Part shown: positions 25,626 through 34,331 of the stretch, in pieces
How the letters are laid out: the number at the start of each line of letters is the position of its first letter
Numbering within the stretch: position 1 is the first letter of the stretch
Assembly (NCBI RefSeq): GCF_026168515.1
Contig: NZ_CP093443.1
Span: forward strand, 310,001 to 374,000
Source: Brevibacterium spongiae
Lineage (GTDB): Bacteria; Actinomycetota; Actinomycetes; Actinomycetales; Brevibacteriaceae
DNA: 64,000 nucleotides
Direction of reading: 5' to 3'
Program-made: the position numbers and the translations under genes
The notes under the pieces: generated by a model
Seen by the model: only the letters and a program-made list of their open reading frames with translations
The model's database searches: none
What the model was told of the DNA's origin: nothing

Positions 25626-26483
25626 ATGACTGAGACGAACCTTCAGGATTGGGTCGGGCGGACCTCGACCGCCTTCGAGATCGCCGATGGGGAACGGGCT
25701 GCACGCCTGGCGACACTTCTCGGTCACGACGGTGACCCGGTGGCACCCCTGTTCCCGTTGGGGCATTGGCTGCATTTCTCCGAAGATGATGTGCCGAGGA
25801 GTGACCTCGGCGCTGACGGTCATGCCGCGCTTGGCGGGTTCTTGCCCCCGGTGCTTCTGCCCAGGCGGATGTGGGCCGGCAGCGACCTGACCTTCCACGC
25901 CCCGATCCTGCCCGGGCAGACGATCGAGCGGACGACGACGATCGAATCGATCACGGAGAAGACCGGCAGCACCGGACCCCTGTGCTTCGTGGTTCTCCGC
26001 CACGAGATCACCGCGGACGGGAAGCCTGCCACGACGGATCAGCACGCGATTGTCTACCGGGAGGCGACCTCGGCGCCGGAGGGATCGGCGGCGAAGCCCC
26101 CACGGGCGGATTCGCCCGCGCCCGAAGGCTGGGACTGGACGCGCTCGGTCAGGCCGAACGAGGTCACGCTCTTCCGCTACTCGGCGTTGACGTTCAACTC
26201 CCACCGCATTCACTACGACCACCCGTATGTCACCGAAGTCGAAGGTTACCCCGGGCTGGTCACGCACGGTCCGTTGACCGCGACACTGTTGTTGGATGCG
26301 TTCATGTCCACCCACCCCGAGGCGGCTGTGGCCGAATATCGTTTTACGGCGAAGTCCCCGTTGTTCGCGAACGAGCAGATCCACCTCGTTGGGCGAGAGA
26401 CGGAACCCGGTACCCACGAACTCCAGGCCATCGCCCCGGGTGGGAAGACCGCGATCGCCGCCACCGTGACGACGAAGAACTGA
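25626..26483 (+). CDS. meh: Mesaconyl-C4-CoA hydratase-like protein (FAS1-like/HTD2 dehydratase)
   Basis: A 285-residue double-hotdog enzyme. The N-terminal half carries LQDWVGRT and GGFLPPVLLPRRMWAGSDLTFH, the C-terminal half the MaoC-like RYSALTFNSHRIHYDHPY and YPGLVTHGPLTATLLL, with the catalytic Asp/His region in N-S-H-R-I-H-Y-D. The pattern matches Chloroflexus Meh and the itaconyl-CoA hydratase relatives, which hydrate mesaconyl-C4-CoA to (S)-citramalyl-CoA or the reverse. The ATG at 25626 follows AAGGAAC. It overlaps nothing and lies 10 bases before the isomerase-like gene. Family membership is firm; the exact substrate is by analogy. Confidence 0.8.
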   Translation: MTETNLQDWVGRTSTAFEIADGERAARLATLLGHDGDPVAPLFPLGHWLHFSEDDVPRSDLGADGHAALGGFLPPVLLPRRMWAGSDLTFHAPILPGQTIERTTTIESITEKTGSTGPLCFVVLRHEITADGKPATTDQHAIVYREATSAPEGSAAKPPRADSPAPEGWDWTRSVRPNEVTLFRYSALTFNSHRIHYDHPYVTEVEGYPGLVTHGPLTATLLLDAFMSTHPEAAVAEYRFTAKSPLFANEQIHLVGRETEPGTHELQAIAPGGKTAIAATVTTKN

Positions 26484-26493
26484 GGAGCACAGC

Positions 26494-27663
26494 ATGACCG
26501 ATACCCGCCCCGCACCTCTGACCGGCCTCAAGATCGTCGAGATCTCTGCCTTCGTCGCAGCCCCGCTGGGGTCGATGACGCTCGCGCAGCTCGGCGCTGA
26601 TGTCATCCGCATCGACCCCATCGGTGGGAATATCGATGCGAATCGGTGGCCGATCAGCGATGACGGCACATCGATCTACTGGGCGTCTCTGAATAAGGGG
26701 AAGCGCTCGGTCACGCTGGATCTGAAGTCCGAGGAGGGGCAGAAGATCGCCACCCAGCTGATCGCTGAGGCGGGGACCTTCATTACGAATCTGCCGGCCC
26801 GTGGGTGGTTGAGCTATGAGAATCTCAAACAGCATCGCGAAGATCTCGTCATGCTCCGCCTGGGCGGGTGGCACGACGGTTCCCCGGCGGTCGATTACAC
26901 GGTGAATGCGGCCAGTGGGTTCCCGATCATCACCGGTGATGACGAGCGCCCAGTGAATAATGCGGTGCCGGCATGGGACGTTGCTGCGGGGCTCTATATA
27001 TCCAACGGGATCATGGCCGCCGAGTTGGATCGTCGTTCCTCAGGTAAAGGCCAGGAGATCACTCTGGCCCTGTCCGATGTCATGCTCGCCACCGTCGGCA
27101 ATCTCGGCTACATCGCCGAGGTGCAGGCGACAGACAAGACCCGCGGTGCCTTGGGCAATGGACTGTACGGTGCGTATGGGCAGTCGTTCGAGTGCGCGGA
27201 TGGTCGGCAGATCATGGTCGTGGTCATCTCCAATAAGCATTGGCGGGGCCTGGGGAAGGCGACGGGTCTGTCCGAGAAGCTCGAGATGATCGGGCCACTG
27301 CTCGACGTCGACCTGAACACCGAGGGCGGCCGGTTCGAGGCGCGGGAGGCTATTGATGCGGTGGTACGGCCGTGGTTCACCGCGCACGACTCCGAGGACG
27401 CGACGAAGCTGCTCGCCGAGGCCGGAGTGCTCGTCGGCGGGTTTCAGACTTTCGAGGAGCTGGTGAACTCGGATCCCCGGTGTTCGACGGAGAACCCGAT
27501 GCTCACCGAGATTGACCAGCCGGGAGTCGGGCGGGTGCTGGCTCCCCGCGTTCCATTGAAGTTCAGTGGGTCCCCGGCGGCTGCGGCTGTACCAGCACCG
27601 AGGTTGGGTGGGGATTCGGAGAGCGTGTTAGCTGAGATGTTGGCCCTCGATGCAGACACATGA
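26494..27663 (+). CDS. mct: Mesaconyl-CoA C1-C4 CoA-transferase-like (2-methylfumaryl-CoA isomerase)
   Basis: A 389-residue family III CoA-transferase. Beyond the general fold it has blocks I associate with Chloroflexus Mct: EISAFVAAPLGSMTLAQLGA, DVIRIDPIGGNID, YWASLNKGKRSVTLDLK, LPARGWLSYENLK and VDYTVNAASGFP, the last with the catalytic Asp. Mct moves CoA within mesaconate from C1 to C4, just before Meh acts. GAGGAG precedes the ATG. It is the last gene of the operon. Together with the adjacent Meh-like gene this strongly suggests that mesaconyl-CoA is an intermediate. The comparison is from memory, not from an alignment. Confidence 0.82.
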   Translation: MTDTRPAPLTGLKIVEISAFVAAPLGSMTLAQLGADVIRIDPIGGNIDANRWPISDDGTSIYWASLNKGKRSVTLDLKSEEGQKIATQLIAEAGTFITNLPARGWLSYENLKQHREDLVMLRLGGWHDGSPAVDYTVNAASGFPIITGDDERPVNNAVPAWDVAAGLYISNGIMAAELDRRSSGKGQEITLALSDVMLATVGNLGYIAEVQATDKTRGALGNGLYGAYGQSFECADGRQIMVVVISNKHWRGLGKATGLSEKLEMIGPLLDVDLNTEGGRFEAREAIDAVVRPWFTAHDSEDATKLLAEAGVLVGGFQTFEELVNSDPRCSTENPMLTEIDQPGVGRVLAPRVPLKFSGSPAAAAVPAPRLGGDSESVLAEMLALDADT

Positions 27664-27701
27664 AAGCGTAGTTCAATAAGCGCCAGCAATGAGAATGACA
27701 G

Positions 27702-28622
27702 TCAATGTGAAGAAAGACGCATAAGCACTGTGACTAAGTGGCGCTTGCTGACGCGTAGGAGCTCCGGGGACCCTCTATCTTGTTGGGCAAGCGCGTAGCA
27801 TCGTGGGCTGGGTTTGGGCTTTTGGGCTTCGTGGACGGCGGTGTCAAATTCTGACTGAAAGTCTTTCCGTTGTATTTCAGACCAGCTGGTGTGATCAATC
27901 ACTAGCTTCCAAGGGCGAGTGTGTCGCTTTTTGTCAGGGTCATATTCGCCGGCAAAGAACTCCAACTCGAACGTGTAGGTTGTTCGCCTAAGTTCGGCGG
28001 TATAGCGGATATCCGCATAGAAGACTCGAGCGTATGCCAAGTGTTCAATGTCGTTGTAGGGAAGCCGTTTAAACGCGAATTGGTAGGTGTCTGCATCAAT
28101 GCCCGGCAGATCAATCGGCGCTACACTCCGCTCTTCCTTTGTCATGTTCCAGTGGGCATCAGCGAAGGCGCGAAGTGTGCGGGACGACGCTGCACGGTGG
28201 GCTGAAGAGTACTGTCGGCGACTCCTGAGTTTGTCTGACCCCTGCAGACCGGGAACGCTTGTTCGAAGTTCACCTGAAGCGCTAGTAACTTTCTTCTCTG
28301 TGGGCTCGACTAGCTTCACCGGAAACCCGGACACGGGTCGAAATATTTCCGATGTGAAATCGTCACCAACTTGACCTCGTTGACCCGAAACATCAGGGCT
28401 CTGCTTGATGAACAAGCAACAGGCATCATGCTCCAAGGTCCGGCTTGTCCGAAAGTGGGGTTGCACTACGTTATGTGGCCGGAACGATGCAGGCGTGAGT
28501 TCAACTGTGCAATGGATGCATCTGAACTTTACTGAAGCAATTTCGGGTTCAGACCATGAGCGCAGTTCATGAGCGGCTACGACTTCTGGCGGTTCCGTGT
28601 CTTGGATGAGTGCTGATTCCAT
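27702..28622 (-). CDS. Zinc-finger protein with CoiA-like N-terminus, function unknown
   Basis: A 306-residue protein that I do not recognise as a whole. Near residues 34-68 it has a Cys-x2-Cys (FRCIHCTVEL), a His in RPHNVVQPHFR and a later His-Asp-Ala-Cys-Cys, resembling the zinc ribbon at the start of CoiA-like nucleases and related accessory proteins. The rest is charged, without membrane segments; the middle holds LPYNDIEHLAYARVFYADIRY. Codon use is visibly more AT-rich than in the upstream operon, marking the start of an accessory segment. It is divergent from the NUDIX/helicase pair with a 206-bp gap, and may belong to the same island. No function claimed. Confidence 0.6.
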   Translation of the reverse strand: MESALIQDTEPPEVVAAHELRSWSEPEIASVKFRCIHCTVELTPASFRPHNVVQPHFRTSRTLEHDACCLFIKQSPDVSGQRGQVGDDFTSEIFRPVSGFPVKLVEPTEKKVTSASGELRTSVPGLQGSDKLRSRRQYSSAHRAASSRTLRAFADAHWNMTKEERSVAPIDLPGIDADTYQFAFKRLPYNDIEHLAYARVFYADIRYTAELRRTTYTFELEFFAGEYDPDKKRHTRPWKLVIDHTSWSEIQRKDFQSEFDTAVHEAQKPKPSPRCYALAQQDRGSPELLRVSKRHLVTVLMRLSSH

Positions 28623-28828
28623 ATGGCACCTTCGTAGGTCAGGCGACATTCAAGCTACGTTGCTTTGTGAACATCTTAACTTAATCAGCAAGGGGACTGG
28701 TGTCAGAGTGCGATTCATGCATGCTCATGTCTAAGACAAGTGGTCGCCTGATGCGTTCGGGAACTCTCTGTCCGCTAAGAAGCGGATAGGCTGTCACTGG
28801 CGTCGTTCTCCCAGTAGGAGTGTAAGTA

Positions 28829-29236
28829 ATGAAGAAGGAAATCAACGTCGTCGGTGCCATCATTGTGGACGGACGAAGGATCTTGGCTGCGCAGAGGAGC
28901 TCCAAGATGTCGCTGCCAGGCATGTGGGAGTTTCCCGGTGGCAAGATCGAAGCCGGTGAAACTCCTCGTGCGGCTCTCGTCCGGGAGCTCCAAGAAGAGC
29001 TATTATGCACGGCTGAGATTGGAGATGAAGTCGCTTCGACTCGGCACGAGTACGATTTTGGCTTCGTCACCCTGACTACCTTCTACTCAAAGCTAGTCGA
29101 AGGCGAACCGAAACTAACTGAACATTCCGAAATTCGATGGATCGAAGCAACCGACCTCGATTCGGTGGAGTGGGCGCCAGCTGATATACCTGCAGTTGAA
29201 AAGGTGGTGCAAGATTTCTCAATGACCGAGGAGTAG
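28829..29236 (+). CDS. NUDIX hydrolase, MutT-like nucleoside triphosphate pyrophosphohydrolase
   Basis: A 135-residue MutT-type hydrolase that splits (d)NTPs or related dinucleotides to the monophosphate and pyrophosphate. The NUDIX box is complete: G-G-K-I-E-A-G-E-T-P-R-A-A-L, then VRELQEELLC, with all catalytic glutamates. Length and the WEFPGGKIE lead match 8-oxo-dGTP/CTP diphosphatases. ATG at 28829. Its last bases carry the GAGGAG ribosome site of the next gene, whose GTG start is two bases beyond the stop, so the two are one unit. A housekeeping mutT in such tight linkage to a PLD-helicase is unusual and suggests a joint role. Confidence 0.88.
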   Translation: MKKEINVVGAIIVDGRRILAAQRSSKMSLPGMWEFPGGKIEAGETPRAALVRELQEELLCTAEIGDEVASTRHEYDFGFVTLTTFYSKLVEGEPKLTEHSEIRWIEATDLDSVEWAPADIPAVEKVVQDFSMTEE

Positions 29237-29238
29237 GC

Positions 29239-32238
29239 GTGGCAACAGTTCCAGAGCATCTTCAGCGAGACACAGCGTTCGGATTTCTTGATCGTTCGTC
29301 ACCCGCGGAGCGCCTCTTCAACCCGATGTTGGTTTCAAATGTTGAAGCCAACACGATGCACAAAGCCATCCTTGAAGAACTGCGACGCTCGAAGAGCTTC
29401 ACCTTTTCAGTTGCATTTGTCAGTTCAGACGCAATCGCTTCATTGAAGCAGCCACTGATTGAGTTCCCGGGCGGGGGCCGAATCATCACTTCGACTTACT
29501 TAGGTTTCAACTCACCTGAGTCATTTAGGGAACTGAAGAATCTCCACGACCTTGGCATCGAAGTGTACGTGTTTGAAGATGACACAAGAGGTTTCCATCC
29601 CAAAGGCTTCATCTTCGAGCAAGCAGCTACGACCACAGCGATCGTGGGTAGCTCAAATCTGACTTCTCGGGCGCTCAAGCGAAACCACGAGTGGAACCTG
29701 AGGTTCTCAGCACTTCCTGACGGCGATATTGTTCAGCAGCTTGCTGCTGCAATTGATATCCAGCTTGAGTCCGCCACGCTGCTGAGCGATGACTGGATCA
29801 ATGCATACGAAGAGTTGTACGTCCCGCCTTCGGCACGTAGCGAAGTTTCGGGGTCGAACCTTCAGCTGCCAGGGACTCGTACTCAGATTGTCGCCAACGC
29901 GATGCAGGCAGAGGCTCTCGTTGAAATTCAAAAAGTACGCGACTCGGGTGAGGATAAAGCTCTAGTCGTGTCGGCGACTGGCACAGGTAAGACCATTCTC
30001 GCGGCGCTAGACGTGAAGGCCGCAAATCCGGAACGAGTGCTCTTCGTCGTGCACCGAGAACAAATTCTCGATCGCGCGATTGAGGAATTCACCAAAGTGC
30101 TCGATCTTGAGGAACATGAGGTTGGGAAGTTCGTCGGGTCACGTAGAGAACTTGATCGACGATTCGTATTTGGAACCGTGCAGTCACTGGGGTCTCCTGA
30201 AAAGCTGAGCCAAATCGCGCCCGACCACTTCGACTACATCCTCATCGATGAGGTTCATAGGGCCGGTGCGAGGTTGCACCAGAACATCATTCAGTACTTC
30301 ACCCCGGAATTCATGCTTGGAATCACCGCTACACCCGAGCGGTCAGACGATTTCAATGTCTATAGCCTGTTCGACTTCAACGTGCCATACGAGATTCGAC
30401 TGCAAAAAGCGCTCGAGGAGGACATGCTCGCCCCGTTCCACTATTACGGAGTCACCGACTTCGAGAAGGACGGCGAAGTCATCGGTGACGCAAGCCAACT
30501 TCGCACCCTTGTGGCGCCGGAACGAGTAGCCCACCTTATAGAGGCAATAGAGCGTTACGGGCATGTTGGGGACCCTGTCAGGGGCCTCATGTTCTGCAGT
30601 CGTAAAGATGAAGCTCGAGAGCTATCGATGCTTCTCAACCAAAAGCAAGTTCATGGTAATCAGCTTCGAACGCGAGCTCTAACTGGTGAAGATTCGGTTG
30701 AAACTCGTGAACGCGTAGTCGCTCAGCTTGAAAACGGAGAGCTCGACTACATTATTACCGTCGATGTGTTTAACGAAGGCATTGATATCCGTACTGTCAA
30801 CCAAGTGGTCATGCTTCGGCAAACTCAGTCGAGCATTATCTTCACCCAGCAGCTGGGTCGCGGTTTGCGCAAAGCAGCCGGCAAGAGTCATCTCATCGTT
30901 ATCGACTTCATCGGCAACTACACGAACAACTTCCTTGTGCCGATTGCACTCTTCGGGGACAGCAGCCTGAACAAGGATTCTCTCCGAAAAAAGATGATTG
31001 AAGCTCAAGATGTAGGTGCGGTTTCTGGACTCTCAAGCATTAATTTTGATGCGGTCGCAAAGGAACGGATCTTCAAGTCGATCGAGTCCACACGCCTGGA
31101 TAGCCTGAAGAATCTCAAGCAGTCCTTTAGAGACCTGCATACCCGACTCGGTAGGCCGCCGATGCTGATGGATTATGCGCGCTTTGATGTTGTTGATCCC
31201 GTCGTCATAGCCAGTGCGCGTGGCAACTATTGGAAACTACTCAATGCATTCAAAGTCGAAGACGAGCAGCCCACAGACAGAGAGAGCCAGATCCTGTCAA
31301 TGGTCAGTCAGGAGTTTCTGAACGGCAAACGACCCCACGAACTTCTGGTGCTCGATCAACTAGTGAGTTCAAGGACTTCTGTGACTGTGAGTGACCTTCG
31401 CTCGCTTTTTGACCAAAAGGATACGACTTCAGACCAGGCCACGATCGACTCCATCGAAAGAATTTTCAATTTTGAATTCTTTACTGAGGGCGATCAGAAG
31501 AAATACGGGACTCCGATCGTCGATTGGACGGACGGCAGGGTCACTCCAACCTCAGAATTCCTGCATTTGCTTGAAAACTCGCCCAGCTTCTTAGCTCATT
31601 TGAATGATGCAATCGAGACAGGGCTCTTCTTGTCTCGTCACAGGTACCGCTGGGATGAGCGGCTAGAGGCCGGGAAGAAGTACTCGCGCAAAGACGTTTG
31701 TAGATTGCTCAATTGGCAAAGCGACCAAAAGGGGACGATGTACGGGTACAAGGTCGACGTCTACTCCAACTCGTGTCCAATCTTCGTGACTTATCACAAA
31801 GATGACGACGTGTCGGCGAGCACTTCGTACGAAGACTCATTTGTCAGCGAGAACACTCTCCGCTGGTTCACACGCAGCAAGAGGACTTTGCAGAGCAAGG
31901 AAGTCCGGTCAATTGTGAACAATGAGGTCCCGCTGTTCCTCTTTGCTAAGAAGGACGACGCTGAAGGCACTGACTTTTACTACTTGGGCCAGGCTACGTC
32001 CTCGGACCCAGTGCAAACAAAGATGCCTGGGGAGAATGGGAAGAGTTTGGACGTTGTCACGATGGACCTCAACTTGGAGTACCCCATTGATGCAGCGCTC
32101 TATGACTATTTGACGACAGGCCCGGCAATCGAAGATGCAAAGAGTCGTGGCTCGGCAGCTCAGTCAATTGACTTTAGCCACGAAGAGTCACCAATTCGGT
32201 ATGAATATAGCGACGACCAGAAAGACAAGCTGTTCTAA
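29239..32238 (+). CDS. PLD-nuclease / SF2 helicase fusion with DUF3427-like C-terminus
   Basis: A 999-residue three-part protein. Residues about 30-190 form a phospholipase D-type nuclease domain with one H-x-K motif (His120-Pro-Lys122) and a GSSNLTSRAL follow-up. Residues about 215-600 are a superfamily 2 helicase: Walker A SATGTGKT with Lys251, DEVH near 337, GITATPERSD, and the motif VI block QQLGRGLRKA. The remaining 400 residues match DUF3427-type tails. Start is GTG at 29239 with GAGGAG five bases upstream. It resembles type III restriction-like helicases; such fusions are common in defence islands. The partner is the NUDIX enzyme just upstream. Anti-phage function is inferred, not shown. 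Confidence 0.88.
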   Translation: MATVPEHLQRDTAFGFLDRSSPAERLFNPMLVSNVEANTMHKAILEELRRSKSFTFSVAFVSSDAIASLKQPLIEFPGGGRIITSTYLGFNSPESFRELKNLHDLGIEVYVFEDDTRGFHPKGFIFEQAATTTAIVGSSNLTSRALKRNHEWNLRFSALPDGDIVQQLAAAIDIQLESATLLSDDWINAYEELYVPPSARSEVSGSNLQLPGTRTQIVANAMQAEALVEIQKVRDSGEDKALVVSATGTGKTILAALDVKAANPERVLFVVHREQILDRAIEEFTKVLDLEEHEVGKFVGSRRELDRRFVFGTVQSLGSPEKLSQIAPDHFDYILIDEVHRAGARLHQNIIQYFTPEFMLGITATPERSDDFNVYSLFDFNVPYEIRLQKALEEDMLAPFHYYGVTDFEKDGEVIGDASQLRTLVAPERVAHLIEAIERYGHVGDPVRGLMFCSRKDEARELSMLLNQKQVHGNQLRTRALTGEDSVETRERVVAQLENGELDYIITVDVFNEGIDIRTVNQVVMLRQTQSSIIFTQQLGRGLRKAAGKSHLIVIDFIGNYTNNFLVPIALFGDSSLNKDSLRKKMIEAQDVGAVSGLSSINFDAVAKERIFKSIESTRLDSLKNLKQSFRDLHTRLGRPPMLMDYARFDVVDPVVIASARGNYWKLLNAFKVEDEQPTDRESQILSMVSQEFLNGKRPHELLVLDQLVSSRTSVTVSDLRSLFDQKDTTSDQATIDSIERIFNFEFFTEGDQKKYGTPIVDWTDGRVTPTSEFLHLLENSPSFLAHLNDAIETGLFLSRHRYRWDERLEAGKKYSRKDVCRLLNWQSDQKGTMYGYKVDVYSNSCPIFVTYHKDDDVSASTSYEDSFVSENTLRWFTRSKRTLQSKEVRSIVNNEVPLFLFAKKDDAEGTDFYYLGQATSSDPVQTKMPGENGKSLDVVTMDLNLEYPIDAALYDYLTTGPAIEDAKSRGSAAQSIDFSHEESPIRYEYSDDQKDKLF

Positions 32239-32267
32239 CGATGAGACTGTCGGGGCAGGAGATATTA

Positions 32268-32631
32268 CTAGTGGCGGCTGCTAGCTCGTTGGATTAACGC
32301 CTCCCACGCAAACGTCGCGAGCCAATGAGAGGACACGTACTCGTTTGACACAGCAGCCTCGAGACCAGGCGCCATGAGCGAATCGACGCGAGTGAGCATG
32401 CCCTTGGCCTGTGCCATGAGCTCGTCATGGCCAGCCTTCTCTGTAATCGCCTCCAGCCTCGGGGCCAGCCGCATCACCGATGCCGCAATCGACAGTCCTA
32501 GGCCGTAGAGGTGGCTCTGTTGGCCGCCGGTGGGGTCGAGGACCTTCACAGGTGTGAGCGCTGGTGACTCGGGAGACAGCTCCGAAAGGAAACTCGGCAG
32601 CCATGACGTAAGCTCTGAATATCCGCTTTAT
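32268..32631 (-). pseudogene. DUF2891 protein, C-terminal fragment (split by IS21 element)
   Basis: Conceptual translation of the minus strand gives ELTSWLPSFLSEL, then VKVLDPTGGQQSHLYGLGLS and a terminal NEYVSSHWLATFAWEAL, the normal C-terminal part of DUF2891 proteins, ending in TAG at 32268. The matching N-terminal part is at 35173-35895 on the same strand, across the insertion element. No start codon or ribosome site suggests independent expression, though a GTG at 32549 opens a 93-residue frame. Confidence 0.8.
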
Positions 32632-32696
32632 TGGGGGCCGTCAATCGTGGGTTCGGGGGCCGGACGCCTGATCAGATAATCGTGTGGTTCGGGGCC
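32632..32696. repeat. IS21 left end with two transposase-binding-like repeats
   Basis: The terminal TGGGGGCC is followed by two 18-bp repeats, ATCGTGGGTTCGGGGGCC (32644) and ATCGTGTGGTTCGGGGCC (32679), spaced 35 bp apart. They match the inverted sequence at the right end. Confidence 0.7.
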
Positions 32697-32777
32697 AGCT
32701 ATGGCGTGCATGGGGGCCACTGACGTATAAGCTCCTTCCGCCGCGTGTATAGGGCACGCGGCAGAAGGAGAATATTC

Positions 32778-34331
32778 ATGGTACGCAAGATCAGAGCGAA
32801 GCTGGTTCTACAGCTTCGGGCCGAGGGGCTCTCGGGAAGAGCTATTGCATCGTCTCAGGCGATGTCCCGTAAGTCTGTCACCCAAGTCCTCGATGCCGCG
32901 AATGCTGCCGGCCTGAGTTGGGATGATGTCAAAGACTGCCCCGATGGTGAGGTGTACAGTCTGTTGTTCCCGGGCCGCGGCGACCATCACAGTGTGTTCG
33001 CCCAACCCGACTGGGAACGAATCCATAAGGAGATGGCTCGGGTCGGGGTGACGCTGAAGCTCCTCCATGGCGAGTATGTCGATGCATGCGCTGCTGCTGG
33101 TGATGCGGCGATGAGCTACGACCGGTTCTGCCGCACCTATCAACGTCATGTGCTGGTCACTGGCGCCGCTTCCCGAGTCGGTCACAAGGCCGCGCAGACG
33201 ATCGAAGTCGATTGGTCGGGGCCGACGATGCGACTGTATCCGTCGGGGGCGAGTCAGCCTGTGACCGTGTATCTGTTCGTCGCGTGTCTGCCATTCAGCC
33301 GGTACGCGTTCGTGTATCCGAGTCTGGATATGAGCCAGGATTCCTGGTTGCGGGCGCATGTGGCAATGTTCACCGCTTTCGACGGATCGACGCCGAGGAT
33401 CGTGCCGGACAACCTCAAAACCGGAGTGATCGCTCATCCCCGCGATGGTGAGGTCGTGCTCAACGATGCTTATCGGGAAATGGCTGCCCACTATTCGGCG
33501 GCAGTGCTTCCGGGCCGGATCAGAGCACCGAAAGACAAGGCGAGTGTGGAGAACACTGTCGGGCATGTGGCCACGTGGGTGATCGCGGGACTTCGGGACC
33601 GACGGTTTGCTTCGCTGCCGGAACTGGCATCGGCGATCGAGGAGCGAGTCGCAGCCTATAACGCCGAGCCCTTCCAGAAGCGGCCAGGTTCCAGACTCAG
33701 CGTCTTCACCACCGATGAGCAGCCACTGCTGAGGCGATTGCCGCAGGTTGCCTACGAGATCAGCCGGTGGGTCTACGGGCGCCGGGTGGCCAGGAATGGG
33801 CATGTCAGTTGGGCGCGGAACTATTATTCAGTGCCGTTTGCCCATATCGGCGCCAAGGTTGATCTGCGAATCACCGATCGCAGTCTTGAGGTCTATTCCG
33901 GCCATGAGAGGATCACGACGCACCTGCTGCTACCGGTAACGGCAGCGAATGAGTATCGGACGAATGAGGCCGACCTGCCGGTCGGCGAGAAGTACCAGCT
34001 GTGGGACAAACCGCGAGCCCGCCGGTGGGCCGAGCGGATCGGTCCATCGGCACTGGTTGTCATCGATCGCATTTTCGAGTCTGTTCCCATCGACGAGCAA
34101 GGACTCAACCCGGCCCTGGCGGTGTTGAGGCTGGCCCGCCGTTACTCTGCTGAAAGGGTCGAGGCGGCCTGCCGGATCGCTTTGGCCGGTCCGGTGAGGT
34201 CCCCACGCTATGCGCATGTGAACCCGATCCTGGTCACAGGGCAAGACCACACCAGAGCCGACGAGGCTCAGCCTGTCGAGCACGGCGGTTACGTTCGTGG
34301 AGCCTCCTACTATGCAGGAGGCCGACAGTGA
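32778..34331 (+). CDS. istA: IS21 family transposase IstA
   Basis: A 517-residue DDE transposase. N-terminal HTH (VLQLRAEGLSGRAIASSQAM, then SRKSVTQVLDA); integrase core from about residue 130 with the catalytic Asp in TIEVDWSGP, Asp in RIVPDNLKTGV and Glu in DKASVENTVG; C-terminal beta-barrel near SWARNYYSVPFAH. ATG at 32778 has GAAGGAG eight bases upstream; the open frame begins 33 bases earlier without a better site. Its TGA overlaps the GTG of istB (GTGA). All three catalytic residues and the full length are intact, so the element may be active. Confidence 0.95.
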   Translation: MVRKIRAKLVLQLRAEGLSGRAIASSQAMSRKSVTQVLDAANAAGLSWDDVKDCPDGEVYSLLFPGRGDHHSVFAQPDWERIHKEMARVGVTLKLLHGEYVDACAAAGDAAMSYDRFCRTYQRHVLVTGAASRVGHKAAQTIEVDWSGPTMRLYPSGASQPVTVYLFVACLPFSRYAFVYPSLDMSQDSWLRAHVAMFTAFDGSTPRIVPDNLKTGVIAHPRDGEVVLNDAYREMAAHYSAAVLPGRIRAPKDKASVENTVGHVATWVIAGLRDRRFASLPELASAIEERVAAYNAEPFQKRPGSRLSVFTTDEQPLLRRLPQVAYEISRWVYGRRVARNGHVSWARNYYSVPFAHIGAKVDLRITDRSLEVYSGHERITTHLLLPVTAANEYRTNEADLPVGEKYQLWDKPRARRWAERIGPSALVVIDRIFESVPIDEQGLNPALAVLRLARRYSAERVEAACRIALAGPVRSPRYAHVNPILVTGQDHTRADEAQPVEHGGYVRGASYYAGGRQ

